A stretch of DNA of 64,000 nucleotides from Actinokineospora bangkokensis. Its GTDB lineage: Bacteria > Actinomycetota > Actinomycetes > Mycobacteriales > Pseudonocardiaceae. Positions 1 to 8,786 of this stretch are shown one piece after another (within the stretch, counting starts at the first letter, position 1; each line of letters starts with the position of its first letter). Both the position numbers and the translations under genes were made by a program. Under the pieces are notes generated by a model that worked only from the letters and a program-made list of their open reading frames with translations, was not told the origin of the DNA and ran no database searches. The stretch is taken from contig NZ_MKQR01000009.1 in NCBI RefSeq assembly GCF_001940455.1, forward strand, positions 689,384 through 753,383, given 5' to 3'.

Positions 1-1
1 G

Positions 2-838
2 GGCAACGACGAGGTGCCGCTCAACGGGTCGGAGCCGGAGCCGGGCAGCCCGGACCTCGACGCCGAGCACCCGGCGATCGCGGCGTTCGTGCGCGGCCTG
101 CCCGACCGGCTGGCCCGGCTCGGGGTGGGCGAGGACGCCGTGGCGCGGGTGCGCGCCCGCCCGCCGCGGGCGAACCTGGTGTTCGTGCCCGCGGCGTTCC
201 AGCCGCGGGTGGAGTGCTTCGACGGCTCGTTCGCCTTCGTCGGCCCGCAACCCCCCGCCGACCCGCCGCCCACCGGGTGGTCCCCGCCCGCCGACGGGTC
301 GCCGGTGGTGCTGGTGTCGCTGGGCACCTCCTCCAACGACAACCCCGGGTTCTTCCTGGCGTGCGGGGAGGCGTTCGCGGGCACCGGGTGGCGGGTGGTG
401 ATGACCACCGCCGGTCACCTCGACGGTGCCACCGCCGCGGCGATGCCGCCGGAGGTGGAGCTGCACGCCTGGTTGGACCACCACGCGGTGCTGCCGCACG
501 CGGCGGTGGTGGTGTGCCAGGCGGGGGCGGGGTCGTTGATGGACGCCTTCGGGCACGGGGTGCCGGTGGTGGTCGTGCCGCAGCAGCCCGACGCCCGGGT
601 GATGGCGCGGCACGTGGCCGCGCTGGGCCTGGGCCGGTGCCTGGAGGGGCCGGTGTCGGGCGCGGACGTGCGGGACGCGGTGCTGGCCGTGGCGGCCGAC
701 GCCGGGGTGGCCGCGGCGGTGGCGGCGCTGCGCTCGGCCATCGGGTCGGCGGGCGGGGCCGCGCGCGCGGCGGACGTGGTCGAGCGGGTCGCCGCGGCGA
801 CACCGACGGACGGAGGGAGCCAGTCAGCATGGAGATAG
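2..838 (+). CDS. Glycosyltransferase (MGT/GT-B family), 3' part only
   Basis: The reading frame is open from base 2, so the N-terminal part lies outside the window and about 278 codons remain. The C-terminal GT-B domain is clear: a VVLVSLGTSS strand, then QAGAGSLMDAFGHGVPVVVVP and a PQQPD stretch, the nucleotide-sugar diphosphate site of macrolide-type glycosyltransferases (OleD/YjiC family). At the position where these enzymes usually have HxGxGS the sequence reads QAGAGS, so the common pyrophosphate-contacting His is Gln. The stop codon overlaps the start of the sugar epimerase by 10 bases, so the two are co-translated. This suggests transfer of a deoxysugar onto a natural product; the sugar and acceptor cannot be told. 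Confidence 0.85.
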   Translation, partial: GNDEVPLNGSEPEPGSPDLDAEHPAIAAFVRGLPDRLARLGVGEDAVARVRARPPRANLVFVPAAFQPRVECFDGSFAFVGPQPPADPPPTGWSPPADGSPVVLVSLGTSSNDNPGFFLACGEAFAGTGWRVVMTTAGHLDGATAAAMPPEVELHAWLDHHAVLPHAAVVVCQAGAGSLMDAFGHGVPVVVVPQQPDARVMARHVAALGLGRCLEGPVSGADVRDAVLAVAADAGVAAAVAALRSAIGSAGGAARAADVVERVAAATPTDGGSQSAWR

Positions 839-1422
839 TCGAGATGGCGGTGAAGGACGCGTTCCGGATCACCCCTCGGCACCTGCCGGACCGCAGGGGC
901 AGCTTCTTCGAGGCGTGGCGGCACAGCGCGCTGTCGGAGGCCATGGGCAGGCCGTTCCGGGTCGAGCAGGTGAACTACTCGATCTCGGCGAAGAACACCC
1001 TGCGCGGCATCCACGGCACGAAGATCCCCCCGGGGCAGACCAAGCTGGTGACCTGCGTGCAGGGCGCGGCGCTGGACGTGGTGGTCGACCTGCGGGTGGG
1101 GTCGCCCACGTTCGGCGCGTTCGACACCACGCTGCAGGTGGCGGGCTCGGGCATCGGGGTGTGCATCGCCGAGGGGCTGGGGCACGCGTTCCTGGCCCTG
1201 GAGCCCGACACGGTGATGAACTACCTGTGCGGTGCGGAGTACGTGCCCGGCACGATGATCGACATCCAGGCGCTGGACCCGGCGCTGGGCATCCCGTGGG
1301 ACCTCTCGGCGCCGCCGATCATGTCCGACAAGGACGCGGTGGCCCCGACGCTGGCCGAGGCCGCCGCCCGGGGGCTGCTGCCCAGCTACGAGCACGCGCT
1401 GACCGCGCCCGCGGTCGGCTAG
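829..1422 (+). CDS. dTDP-4-keto-deoxysugar 3,5-epimerase (RmlC family)
   Basis: A 197-residue RmlC-type cupin, the usual length. Expected active-site residues are in place: His62 in RGIHG, Lys72 in QTKLV, Tyr132 in MNYLC and the EYVPG loop. The family epimerises C3 and/or C5 of dTDP-4-keto-6-deoxyglucose on the way to L-sugars. The ATG at 829 has a GGAGGGAG ribosome site about 10 bases upstream and lies inside the end of the glycosyltransferase gene. Coupling to a glycosyltransferase points to a natural-product sugar pathway (EryBVII/AveBVII-like) rather than cell-wall rhamnose, but no other sugar genes are in the window, so this is inference. Confidence 0.88.
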   Translation: MEIVEMAVKDAFRITPRHLPDRRGSFFEAWRHSALSEAMGRPFRVEQVNYSISAKNTLRGIHGTKIPPGQTKLVTCVQGAALDVVVDLRVGSPTFGAFDTTLQVAGSGIGVCIAEGLGHAFLALEPDTVMNYLCGAEYVPGTMIDIQALDPALGIPWDLSAPPIMSDKDAVAPTLAEAAARGLLPSYEHALTAPAVG

Positions 1423-1538
1423 TCGGTGGTCGGCCGGTCAGTGGTCCCCGCATCCGCCGCCCACCCCGACGTCCCCACCCGGCACGACGACGGGTGAGCC
1501 GACGCCGCCCCGCCGGGGGAGCGTGCCCGGGCCCGGGC

Positions 1539-2186
1539 TCAGCCGACCAGGCCCGCCTCGTGGGCGAGCAGCCCGGCCTGGGTGCGGTTGGCGCAGCCGA
1601 GCTTGCTGAGCATGCGCGAGACGTAGCTCTTCACGGTGGCCTCGGACAGGTGCAGCTTCGCGGCGATGGCGGCGTTGGACATGCCCTCGCCGAGGCAGCG
1701 GAGCATGTCGGCCTCGCGGTCGGTGAGCCCGGCGATGCGCGCGCGGGCGCGGTCGGCGCGCTGCTGCTCGCCGGTGGAGGCGGCGACGAGCCTGCGCATC
1801 GCCTCGGGGGAGAGCACGGTGTGCCCGCCCGCGGCGGCGCGCACCAGGCTGATGAGGTCCTCGGCGGGGGTGGCCTTGAGCAGGAACCCCGACGCCCCGG
1901 CCTGCAGGGCGCGCAGGACGTAGGTGTCGGCGTCGAAGGTGGTGAGCGCGACCATCGACGGCGGGCTGGGCAGCCGGGCGATCCTGGCGATGGCGGTGAG
2001 CCCGTCGACCCCGGGCATCCGCAGGTCCATGAGCATGACGTCCGGGGTGTGCAGGGTGGCGGCCTCGACGGCCTCCGCGCCGTCCTGGGCCTGGCCGACG
2101 ACGGTGATGTCGCCCGCGGACTCCAGGACGGTGCGCAGGTGGGTGAGCACCATCGGCTCGTCATCGACGAGGACCAGGCGGATCAT
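1539..2186 (-). CDS. Two-component response regulator, NarL/LuxR family
   Basis: 215 residues. An N-terminal receiver domain carries acidic residues DDE at 8-10, phospho-acceptor Asp54 in LMDLRMPG and Lys near 104 in GFLLKA. A C-terminal LuxR helix-turn-helix (LTDREADMLRCLGEGMSN onward) follows. The ATG at 2186 is chosen over in-frame codons up to 2231 because the receiver domain begins right after it. The start lies inside the 3' end of the sensor kinase gene, so the pair is translationally coupled. It lies beside the LAL regulators and sugar genes and may control the cluster, though no target site could be identified. Confidence 0.93.
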   Translation of the reverse strand: MIRLVLVDDEPMVLTHLRTVLESAGDITVVGQAQDGAEAVEAATLHTPDVMLMDLRMPGVDGLTAIARIARLPSPPSMVALTTFDADTYVLRALQAGASGFLLKATPAEDLISLVRAAAGGHTVLSPEAMRRLVAASTGEQQRADRARARIAGLTDREADMLRCLGEGMSNAAIAAKLHLSEATVKSYVSRMLSKLGCANRTQAGLLAHEAGLVG

Positions 2187-3423
2187 GGGGCCGACTTTCC
2201 GGTGTTGGGACGTATGCGGGGAGTATCGCATCGAGGCGGAACCCGCCGGAGTCGGTGGGGCCCGCCTCCAGCTTGCCGCCGATGACCTCGATGCGGTGGC
2301 GCAGCCCGGTGAGCCCGGCGCCGGACCCGCTGCCGGAGAGCACCGGGTCGGGCTCGGCGGTGGGCGCGGTGTTGGTCACCCGCACCCGCACGTCCTGGTT
2401 CTGGTAGCGCAGGGTGATCTTCACCCGGGAGCCGGGGGAGTGCTTGCGGGCGTTGGTCAGCGCCTCCTGCACGACCCGGTGGGCGGTGCGCGCCACGGCC
2501 GGGGTGAGCGCGGTGACCGCGCCGATGACCTCGACCTCGGTGGGCATGCCCACGGCGTTGGACTCCGCGACGAGGGTGTCGAGGTCGGCGGCGATCGGGC
2601 CCGCGGTGGCCGGTTCGGCGGCCCCGGCGACGAGGGGTTCGTCGGCGTTGGGGCTGCGCAGCACGCCGATGAGGTCGTGCAGCTCCTTCATGGCCTGGCT
2701 GCCGGAGGCGCGGATGTCGTCGGCGGCGGCGCGCACGGCCTCGTCGGTGGAGCTGACCCGCAGCGCCCCGGCGTGCAGGACGATGAGGCTGAGCCGGTGG
2801 GTGACCACGTCGTGCATCTCCGAGGCCAGCCGCCGCCGCTCCTCGAAGCGGGCCCGCTCGGCCAGCAGCAGCTGCTCGCGCTCGGCGCGCTCGGCCCGGT
2901 CGCGCAGCGACCGCACCAGCTGCCTGCGGGCGTCGAAGTACAGCGCGCCGAGGGCGGGGCCCAGGGTGCTGAGCAACCCGAACGGGGTGATCGACCAGTC
3001 CGGCGCCCACAACCTGCCCGCGAACACCGCGAACAGCGCGGTCAGGGCCAGGGCGTAGCGGCGGTCCTGGTGCAGCGCGACGAGGATGACCACCACCGGG
3101 GTCGCCCGCGGCACGGTGACGGGGCTGAGCTGGTGCGGGGGCAGCAGCAGCCCGGGGGCCAGCTGGCTGGAGATGGCCATCGCCGCGCCGACGAGCAGCA
3201 CGAACGCGCCCACCGCGCGGGGGAAGCGGGCGGCCAGCAGCAGGGAGGCGTCGGCGAGCAGCTGGGCGGTGAGCCCGGCGTGCGGGCCGAGGAACCCGGT
3301 GGTGGGGGCGTCACCGAGGCCCAGCGACAGGTCGAGGGCGGCCAGCAGCGCGGCGACGACCGCGATCCGGGCGGCCTCGCGCCGGTGCGCCTCGGGGGCC
3401 TGGTCGCGGGGCGGGCTGAGCAT
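2161..3423 (-). CDS. Two-component sensor histidine kinase, NarL-partner type
   Basis: About 420 residues. Several hydrophobic helices fill residues 17-160, with very short loops and no obvious extracellular sensor domain. A HisKA_3 dimerisation domain follows, with phospho-acceptor His204 in SEMHDVVTHRLS, then a HATPase domain with an N box (QEALTNARKHS) and a glycine-rich GSGAGLTGLRHRI. The last 26 bases overlap the response regulator start. In-frame GTG codons up to 3498 are possible earlier starts; the ATG at 3423 is used because the extra residues are Pro/Arg-rich and look non-coding. Confidence 0.9.
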   Translation of the reverse strand: MLSPPRDQAPEAHRREAARIAVVAALLAALDLSLGLGDAPTTGFLGPHAGLTAQLLADASLLLAARFPRAVGAFVLLVGAAMAISSQLAPGLLLPPHQLSPVTVPRATPVVVILVALHQDRRYALALTALFAVFAGRLWAPDWSITPFGLLSTLGPALGALYFDARRQLVRSLRDRAERAEREQLLLAERARFEERRRLASEMHDVVTHRLSLIVLHAGALRVSSTDEAVRAAADDIRASGSQAMKELHDLIGVLRSPNADEPLVAGAAEPATAGPIAADLDTLVAESNAVGMPTEVEVIGAVTALTPAVARTAHRVVQEALTNARKHSPGSRVKITLRYQNQDVRVRVTNTAPTAEPDPVLSGSGSGAGLTGLRHRIEVIGGKLEAGPTDSGGFRLDAILPAYVPTPESRPHDPPGPRR

Positions 3424-3536
3424 GGCTTGCCACACACGGGCACCGTAGCGACCCGGGGGCCGGTCGGGGGAGTGCGGGGCGGCATTCGCGGGGGACACCC
3501 ACCCCGGCGGGGTGGGCGATTCCCGAAACCATCAAC

Positions 3537-3567
3537 TTTCGTTGTTCCCAGTTCATTCTTTCGTTGT
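3537..3567. promoter_or_regulatory. 9-bp direct repeats TTTCGTTGT, 22 bp apart
   Basis: TTTCGTTGT occurs at 3537-3545 and again at 3559-3567, a centre-to-centre distance of 22 bp, i.e. two helical turns, so a dimer could read both from one face. It lies in the AT-rich part of the divergent region upstream of the LAL operon. The factor is unknown. Confidence 0.4.
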
Positions 3568-3634
3568 GATCGCGGTTTCCGGCGGTGCCACTCGCGAACC
3601 GCTCGCGGTTGCGGACAGATTCCCGCGAACCCCC

Positions 3635-3650
3635 CGTGAGCTGTCTCACG
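3635..3650. promoter_or_regulatory. Perfect 6-bp inverted repeat CGTGAG-N4-CTCACG
   Basis: A 16-bp dyad with 6-bp arms and a 4-bp centre, 122 bases upstream of the first LAL gene. Its size fits a dimeric helix-turn-helix regulator site. A chance occurrence cannot be excluded in DNA of this composition. Confidence 0.35.
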
Positions 3651-3771
3651 AGGCGAATCCCGAGGTCGTGAGGACTCGGTAGCGTCACCCGGGGGCGACC
3701 GCGGGGGTTGCGGTCGATCGCTACGATGCCCACGGGAAGCCCAGCACAAGCGCACTGTCGACGCGACGGGG

Positions 3772-6276
3772 GTGGCGATGGCAATGGGGGGCCGCGACGC
3801 GCGAACAGCTTTACCGGGGGCGCAATTCCACACCGCAGACGACCACGTCGCCGAAATGGTCGACCTGGTGACCCGGATGGCGCACCCGGTGTTCTCCGGC
3901 GCCTCGCGGGCGGCCATTGTCGAGGGCCCCACCCGGTCGGGCAAGAGCGCGTTGATCGCCGCGGCGCACAACGCGCTGGTGGCCGAAAAGGGCACTTCCG
4001 CTTCCCGTTCCACCCGCCTGCCCCGCCCCACCCCCGGCCACCACCGCCCCGCCGGGGCCTCCCCGGTCGAACGCGGCCTGTTCGGCCCCGCGGGCGCCAC
4101 CGCCCACCGCGGCCCGCTCGCCCTGCTGGTCGACGACGCCCACTGGGCCGACACCGCGGGCCTGGCCCTGCTCAGCGCCCTGCTGCGCGGCCCCCACCCG
4201 GTGCTGCTCGTGCTCACCCGCGACAGCACCCGCACCTGGCCCGCCGACGCAGGCCTGGCCGCCATCGCCGCCGACCCCCGCACCCGCCTGCTCGCCCTGC
4301 CCCACGGCCACCACACCCCCCGCCGCGACCCGGTCACCACCGCCGTGCGCACCGCCGCGGCCGTGCTCGGCTCCGCCGACCCGCTGCTGCTGGCCGCCCT
4401 GACCGGCCTCGCGCTGCCCACCGTGCGCTCCGCGGTGCGCGCGGGCGCCGCCGCCCACGCCACCGCGCCCGCCGCCGAACGCGCGGCCCTGCTCGCCACC
4501 ATCCCCCGCCCCCGCCTGGACCACCTGCGCGCGGGCGCCGCCCGGGTCCTCAACGACACCGGCCGCCCCGCCCGCCAGGTCGCCGACCAACTCCTCGCCC
4601 TGCCCGACGCCCGCGAACCGTGGATGGCCCCGGTGCTGGCCGAGGCCGCCGCCGACGCCACCGCGGCCGGGGACACCGGCACCGCCGCGGCCTACCTGCG
4701 CCGCGCCCGCACCGCCGACCCCACCGACCCCGCACCCCGCCTGGCCCTGGCCAGGGTGCTGCTGCCCACCGACCCCGACGCCGCCCGCGCCGAACTCGAC
4801 GCACCGGCCCTCGACACCCACCCCGCCGCCGCGGTGCTGCGCGCGGCCGCCACCGGCCTGGGCACCCCACCGCGGCAGGTGGCCGACGCCATCCGGCGCC
4901 ACCACGCCGACCCCACCACACCTCTGCCCCCCGGCACCCTGGCCGCCCTCTGCGGCAACCGCCCCGACGCCCGCGCCGCCCTGGCCGCCGACCTCGGCCG
5001 CACCACCACCGCCCCGGACACCGCCGCCGCGGCCGTGCACCGGCTCGCCACCCTCGCCCTCGCCGGACGCGCCCCCGCCGCCGTCGCCGCCAGCGCCCGC
5101 GGCCTGCTCGCCGCCACCGGACCCACCGCCACCGGACCCACCGCCACGACCGCCGCCGCACCCGCCACCGCGACGACCCTGCTGCGCCTGGGCGGGGTGC
5201 TGTGCCTGGCCGAGGAACCCCAGCACGGCCTGCGCGCGCTCGACCTCGCCGCCGCCCGCGCCGCCACCGCCGACGACCCCACCCTGACCGGCCGGGTGCT
5301 GGCCGCCCGCTCCCTGGCCCTGCGCGACTCCGGCGACCACGACACCGCCGTCGCCGACGCCGAGGCCGCCACCCTGGCCCACGCCGCCCACCGCGGCGCC
5401 CCCAGCACCCTCGCCGCCGTCGCCGACGCCGTCGGCCTGTTCCACACCGGCGACCACCCCGCCGCCGCCCGCGCCCTCGCCGCCGCCGCGCACGTCCCCG
5501 GCGCCCGACCCAGCGAACAGCACCTGCACCTGTTCTGGACCGCCCGCACCGCCGCGGCCACCGGGGACACCACCACCGCCCTGCGCCTGCTCCACCGCTG
5601 CGCGCACGCCCAAGCCGACGACGGCATCGCCCACCCCGCCTTCGCCCCCTGGTGGTGCGAGGCCGCGCTGCTCACCGCCGCCCTCGGCCGCCCCGCCGAG
5701 GCCGCCGCCCACGCCGAGCGCGGCGCCGACCTCACCCGCACCTGGCCCACCGCCAAGGCCACCGGCCTGGTCCTGCTCGCCCGCGGGGTGTCCACACCCG
5801 ACACCACCGGGGTGGACCTGCTCACCGAGGCCGCCCGCGTGCTGGCCACCACCCACGCCCGCCCCGAGCACGCCCGCGCCGAACACCTGCTCGGCCGCGC
5901 CCTGCTCCGCCGCGACGACCGCACCACCGCCCGCGCCCACCTGCGCCGCGCCGCACTGCTCGCCGAAGCCTGCGGCTGGCGGGACCTGGCCACCGCCGCC
6001 CGCCGCGAACTCGCCGTCGCAGGCGGGCGGATGCGCTCCGGACCCCGCCGCACCGGGCTGCTGACCACCCGCGAACGCGAGGTCGCCGACCTCGTCGCCC
6101 GCGGCGCCAGCAACCGCGAGGCCGCCGCGGCCCTGTTCGTCTCCGCCAGCACCGTCGAACTGCACCTGACCAAGGTCTACCGCAAGCTCGCCGTGAGCAG
6201 CCGCGCCGACCTGGCCGCCGCCCTGCGCGACGACCCCACCCCACCCCCGGGCACCCGCGCGCGGGAGGCGTCCTGA
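3772..6276 (+). CDS. LuxR-family LAL regulator 1 (AAA ATPase plus HTH)
   Basis: 834 residues. An N-terminal AAA/NTPase domain has Walker A GPTRSGKS near residues 51-58 and Walker B LALLVDDAHWAD near 118-129. A long Ala-rich helical repeat region (TPR-like) follows, then a C-terminal LuxR helix-turn-helix with LTTREREVADLVARGASN and the recognition helix STVELHLTKVYRKL. Size and domain order are those of Large ATP-binding regulators of the LuxR family, usual pathway activators in polyketide clusters. GTG 3772 and ATG 3778 are both possible starts. The stop overlaps the next LAL gene, so it is first of a three-gene coupled operon. Codons are strongly C-biased. Confidence 0.88.
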   Translation: MAMAMGGRDARTALPGAQFHTADDHVAEMVDLVTRMAHPVFSGASRAAIVEGPTRSGKSALIAAAHNALVAEKGTSASRSTRLPRPTPGHHRPAGASPVERGLFGPAGATAHRGPLALLVDDAHWADTAGLALLSALLRGPHPVLLVLTRDSTRTWPADAGLAAIAADPRTRLLALPHGHHTPRRDPVTTAVRTAAAVLGSADPLLLAALTGLALPTVRSAVRAGAAAHATAPAAERAALLATIPRPRLDHLRAGAARVLNDTGRPARQVADQLLALPDAREPWMAPVLAEAAADATAAGDTGTAAAYLRRARTADPTDPAPRLALARVLLPTDPDAARAELDAPALDTHPAAAVLRAAATGLGTPPRQVADAIRRHHADPTTPLPPGTLAALCGNRPDARAALAADLGRTTTAPDTAAAAVHRLATLALAGRAPAAVAASARGLLAATGPTATGPTATTAAAPATATTLLRLGGVLCLAEEPQHGLRALDLAAARAATADDPTLTGRVLAARSLALRDSGDHDTAVADAEAATLAHAAHRGAPSTLAAVADAVGLFHTGDHPAAARALAAAAHVPGARPSEQHLHLFWTARTAAATGDTTTALRLLHRCAHAQADDGIAHPAFAPWWCEAALLTAALGRPAEAAAHAERGADLTRTWPTAKATGLVLLARGVSTPDTTGVDLLTEAARVLATTHARPEHARAEHLLGRALLRRDDRTTARAHLRRAALLAEACGWRDLATAARRELAVAGGRMRSGPRRTGLLTTREREVADLVARGASNREAAAALFVSASTVELHLTKVYRKLAVSSRADLAAALRDDPTPPPGTRAREAS

Positions 6277-8786
6277 ACACCCCACCCGCGGCCACCGTCC
6301 TGCTCGAACGCGACGACACCCTCGCCGCCTTGGCCCACCACGTCCACCGGCTCACCCTCGGCACCGGCGGCCACGTCCGCATCACCGGCGCCCCAGGCTC
6401 CGGGCGCACCGCCGTGCTCACCGCCGCCGCCGACCTGGCCGCCGCCGCGGGCCTGCCCGTCGCCTGGACCCGCTGCTACCCGACCGGCCCCCCGGACACC
6501 ACCCACCCCACCACCGCAGGCCCGCACGTGCACCTGGTCGACGACGCCCACTGGGCACCCCCCACCACCGACCGCACCGCCGCAGGCCCGGTGCTGCTCA
6601 TCACCGCCGAGACCCCCGAACTGCGCCACACCCCTCCGTCCACACCGGACACCGAACTGCACCTGCCACCCCTGACCCCCGGTGCCGCCGCCGAACTGCT
6701 GCGCCGCCACGGCCACCACCACCCCGGCACCGCCCACGCCGCCGCGGGCAACCCCGGCCTGCTCACCACCACCGCCACCCGCCACCACCCCGACGACCCC
6801 ACACCTGACCAGCGCCCCACCCCGGAACAGCTCTGCGCCACCGCCCGCACCGAACGCGCCGAACGCCTCCTGCCCGGACTACCCCCACACCTGCGCGCGG
6901 CACTCCAAGCCATCGCCGTCGGCGCGGGCCACTTCGACACCCCCGCACTCGCCACCCTCTGCGACACCACACCCCAGGCCACCACCCGAGCCGTGCACCA
7001 CCTGCGCGCACTCGACCTGCTCCACCCCACCGACACCCGCACACCCCTGGCCCACCAGGTCCTCGCCCACATGGACCCCACCGACCGCGCCACCCTGCTC
7101 CACCGCGCCGCCACCCACTGCCACCACACCGGCGCACCCGCGGCCACCACCGCCGACCTCCTGCTCGGCGCACCCCCCACCGGCACCCCCTGGGCCGCGG
7201 CCACCCTCACCACCGCCGCCACCCACGCCCGCGCCGCCGGCGACCACCACCGCGCCACCACCCTGCTCACCCGCGCCCTGCGCGAACCCCTCGACCCCGA
7301 CGCCCGCGCCCGCCTCCTGCTCGACCTCGCCGCCACCGAACTCGCCGCCCACCACCACGCAGGCCACCGGCACCTCACCCAAGTCCTGCGCGGCACCCCC
7401 GGCGAGCACACCGGCACCCACCGCGCCCACGCCGCCGACCTGCTCCTGGCCACCGGCGCCACCAGGACCGTGCGCCGCGAGGTCCCCACCGCCTTCGCCG
7501 CCCCCACCCTGTCCCTGGTCGACCGCAACCGCCTCCTCGCCACCTACTGGCTGGCCGACACCCTCGACCACGACCACCTCGGCTACCGCGCCACCACCAC
7601 CCCACCCCTGCCCGAACGCCCCGCCGACCCCGACCTCGCCGCCACCGCCGCCCTGCGCCTGGCCCTGCGCGGCACCCGCCCCTCCCGCGTGCGCGGCCTC
7701 GCCCGCGCCGCCCTCGCCCACCCCGTCACCGACACCCTCATCAGCACCCAACTCGCCGCCGTCACCGCCCTGCACCTGACCGACGACCTCACCGACGCCG
7801 CCCGCCGCGCCGACCAGCTCATCACCGAAGCCCACCGCCGCGGCACCCCCGCCCTGCTGCCCCGCGCCCTGCTCACCCGCGCCCGCACCGCCCTGGCCAC
7901 CGGCGACCTGCGCACCGCCGAAGACCACCTCACCCACCTCGACACCCTCCTGCCACCCGGCACCGCCCACCCCGACCTGCACGCCGCCACCGCCACCACC
8001 CGCGCCGAACTGCACCTGCTGCGCGGCCACACCGACCCCGCCCACACCGCACTGGCCACCGCCACCCCCACCGGCGGCACCCTCGCCGCCGCCGAACTCA
8101 CCCACACCCGCGGCCTGCTCGCCGCCGCCCTCGGCCACCACCACGACGCCGTGGCCCACTTCCGCGAAGCGGGCAGGCACCTGGCCGCCGCGGGCTGGCA
8201 CAACCCCCAGGTCCTCGCCTGGCGCGGCCACGCCGCCGCCAGCCTCACCGCACTCGGCCACCACGACGACGCCGCCGCCCTCACCGCCGACGAACTCGCC
8301 GCCGCCGCCCACTGGGGCACCCCCACCGCCATCGGCACCGCCCACCTGCGCGCCGCCACCGCCCACCCCGACCCCGACACCGCCCGCGCCCACCTGCGCC
8401 ACGCGGTCACCCTGCTCTCCCGCGGCGGCGCCCACCCCCCGCTGGCCACCGCCCTGCTCACCCTCGCCGAACTCGACCCCGACCCCCACCTCATCGACCG
8501 CGCCGCCACCCTCCTGCACCACCACAACCTCACCCACCTGACCCCCCGCCTGCACGCCCTCACCCAGCGCACCGGCCACACCCCCGCCCCCGACCGCCTC
8601 TCCCGCTCCCAGCGCACCGTCGCCGAACTCGCCGCCACCGGCGCCTCCAACGCCACCATCGCCGACCGGCTCGCCGTCACCAAGCGCACCGTCGAACTGC
8701 ACCTCACCCAGGTCTACCGCAAGCTCGACATCCGGGGCAGGCACCAACTCCCCGGCGCCCTCGACGCCCACGGGGCCCGCGGATGA
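6273..8786 (+). CDS. LuxR-family LAL regulator 2, probable CTG start
   Basis: 837 residues. A P-loop region reads GAPGSGRT, with Arg where nearly all family members have the Walker A Lys. Walker B is VHLVDDAHWA, followed by a long helical repeat region and a C-terminal HTH (LSRSQRTVAELAATGASN, then KRTVELHLTQVYRKL). No ATG, GTG or TTG lies between the preceding gene body and the P-loop except a TTG at 6330 lacking a ribosome site. The CTG at 6273 overlaps the previous stop as CTGA and has GGAGG at 6264-6268, so it is the best start. It may bind but poorly hydrolyse ATP; this is inferred from the substitution only. Confidence 0.82.
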   Translation: MNTPPAATVLLERDDTLAALAHHVHRLTLGTGGHVRITGAPGSGRTAVLTAAADLAAAAGLPVAWTRCYPTGPPDTTHPTTAGPHVHLVDDAHWAPPTTDRTAAGPVLLITAETPELRHTPPSTPDTELHLPPLTPGAAAELLRRHGHHHPGTAHAAAGNPGLLTTTATRHHPDDPTPDQRPTPEQLCATARTERAERLLPGLPPHLRAALQAIAVGAGHFDTPALATLCDTTPQATTRAVHHLRALDLLHPTDTRTPLAHQVLAHMDPTDRATLLHRAATHCHHTGAPAATTADLLLGAPPTGTPWAAATLTTAATHARAAGDHHRATTLLTRALREPLDPDARARLLLDLAATELAAHHHAGHRHLTQVLRGTPGEHTGTHRAHAADLLLATGATRTVRREVPTAFAAPTLSLVDRNRLLATYWLADTLDHDHLGYRATTTPPLPERPADPDLAATAALRLALRGTRPSRVRGLARAALAHPVTDTLISTQLAAVTALHLTDDLTDAARRADQLITEAHRRGTPALLPRALLTRARTALATGDLRTAEDHLTHLDTLLPPGTAHPDLHAATATTRAELHLLRGHTDPAHTALATATPTGGTLAAAELTHTRGLLAAALGHHHDAVAHFREAGRHLAAAGWHNPQVLAWRGHAAASLTALGHHDDAAALTADELAAAAHWGTPTAIGTAHLRAATAHPDPDTARAHLRHAVTLLSRGGAHPPLATALLTLAELDPDPHLIDRAATLLHHHNLTHLTPRLHALTQRTGHTPAPDRLSRSQRTVAELAATGASNATIADRLAVTKRTVELHLTQVYRKLDIRGRHQLPGALDAHGARG

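Larger units (their letters stand above)
3424..3771. other. Divergent control region between sensor kinase and first LAL gene
   Basis: No credible gene. The stretch around 3526-3575 is markedly AT-richer than its surroundings and is the likely divergent promoter zone. It holds two direct repeats and several small inverted repeats, listed separately where clear. Another inverted repeat, AACCG-ctcg-CGGTT, is at 3597-3610. No convincing -35/-10 pair could be fixed by eye. Confidence 0.5.

Noticed and set aside
3424..3771. A PimM-type operator (CTVGGGAWWTCCCBAG) in LAL or PAS-LuxR upstream regions
   Set aside because: I looked for it in 3424-3771 and 11501-11892 and found no acceptable match.
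5110..5150. Short GPTAT-encoding tandem repeat in LAL 1
   Set aside because: Two copies of a 15-bp unit inside an Ala/Thr-rich linker; ordinary slippage in coding DNA.
3811..6285. An 824-codon Gly-rich frame antisense to LAL 1
   Set aside because: Gly/Gln/Ala low-complexity shadow with no motifs; LAL 1 has intact Walker and HTH motifs.
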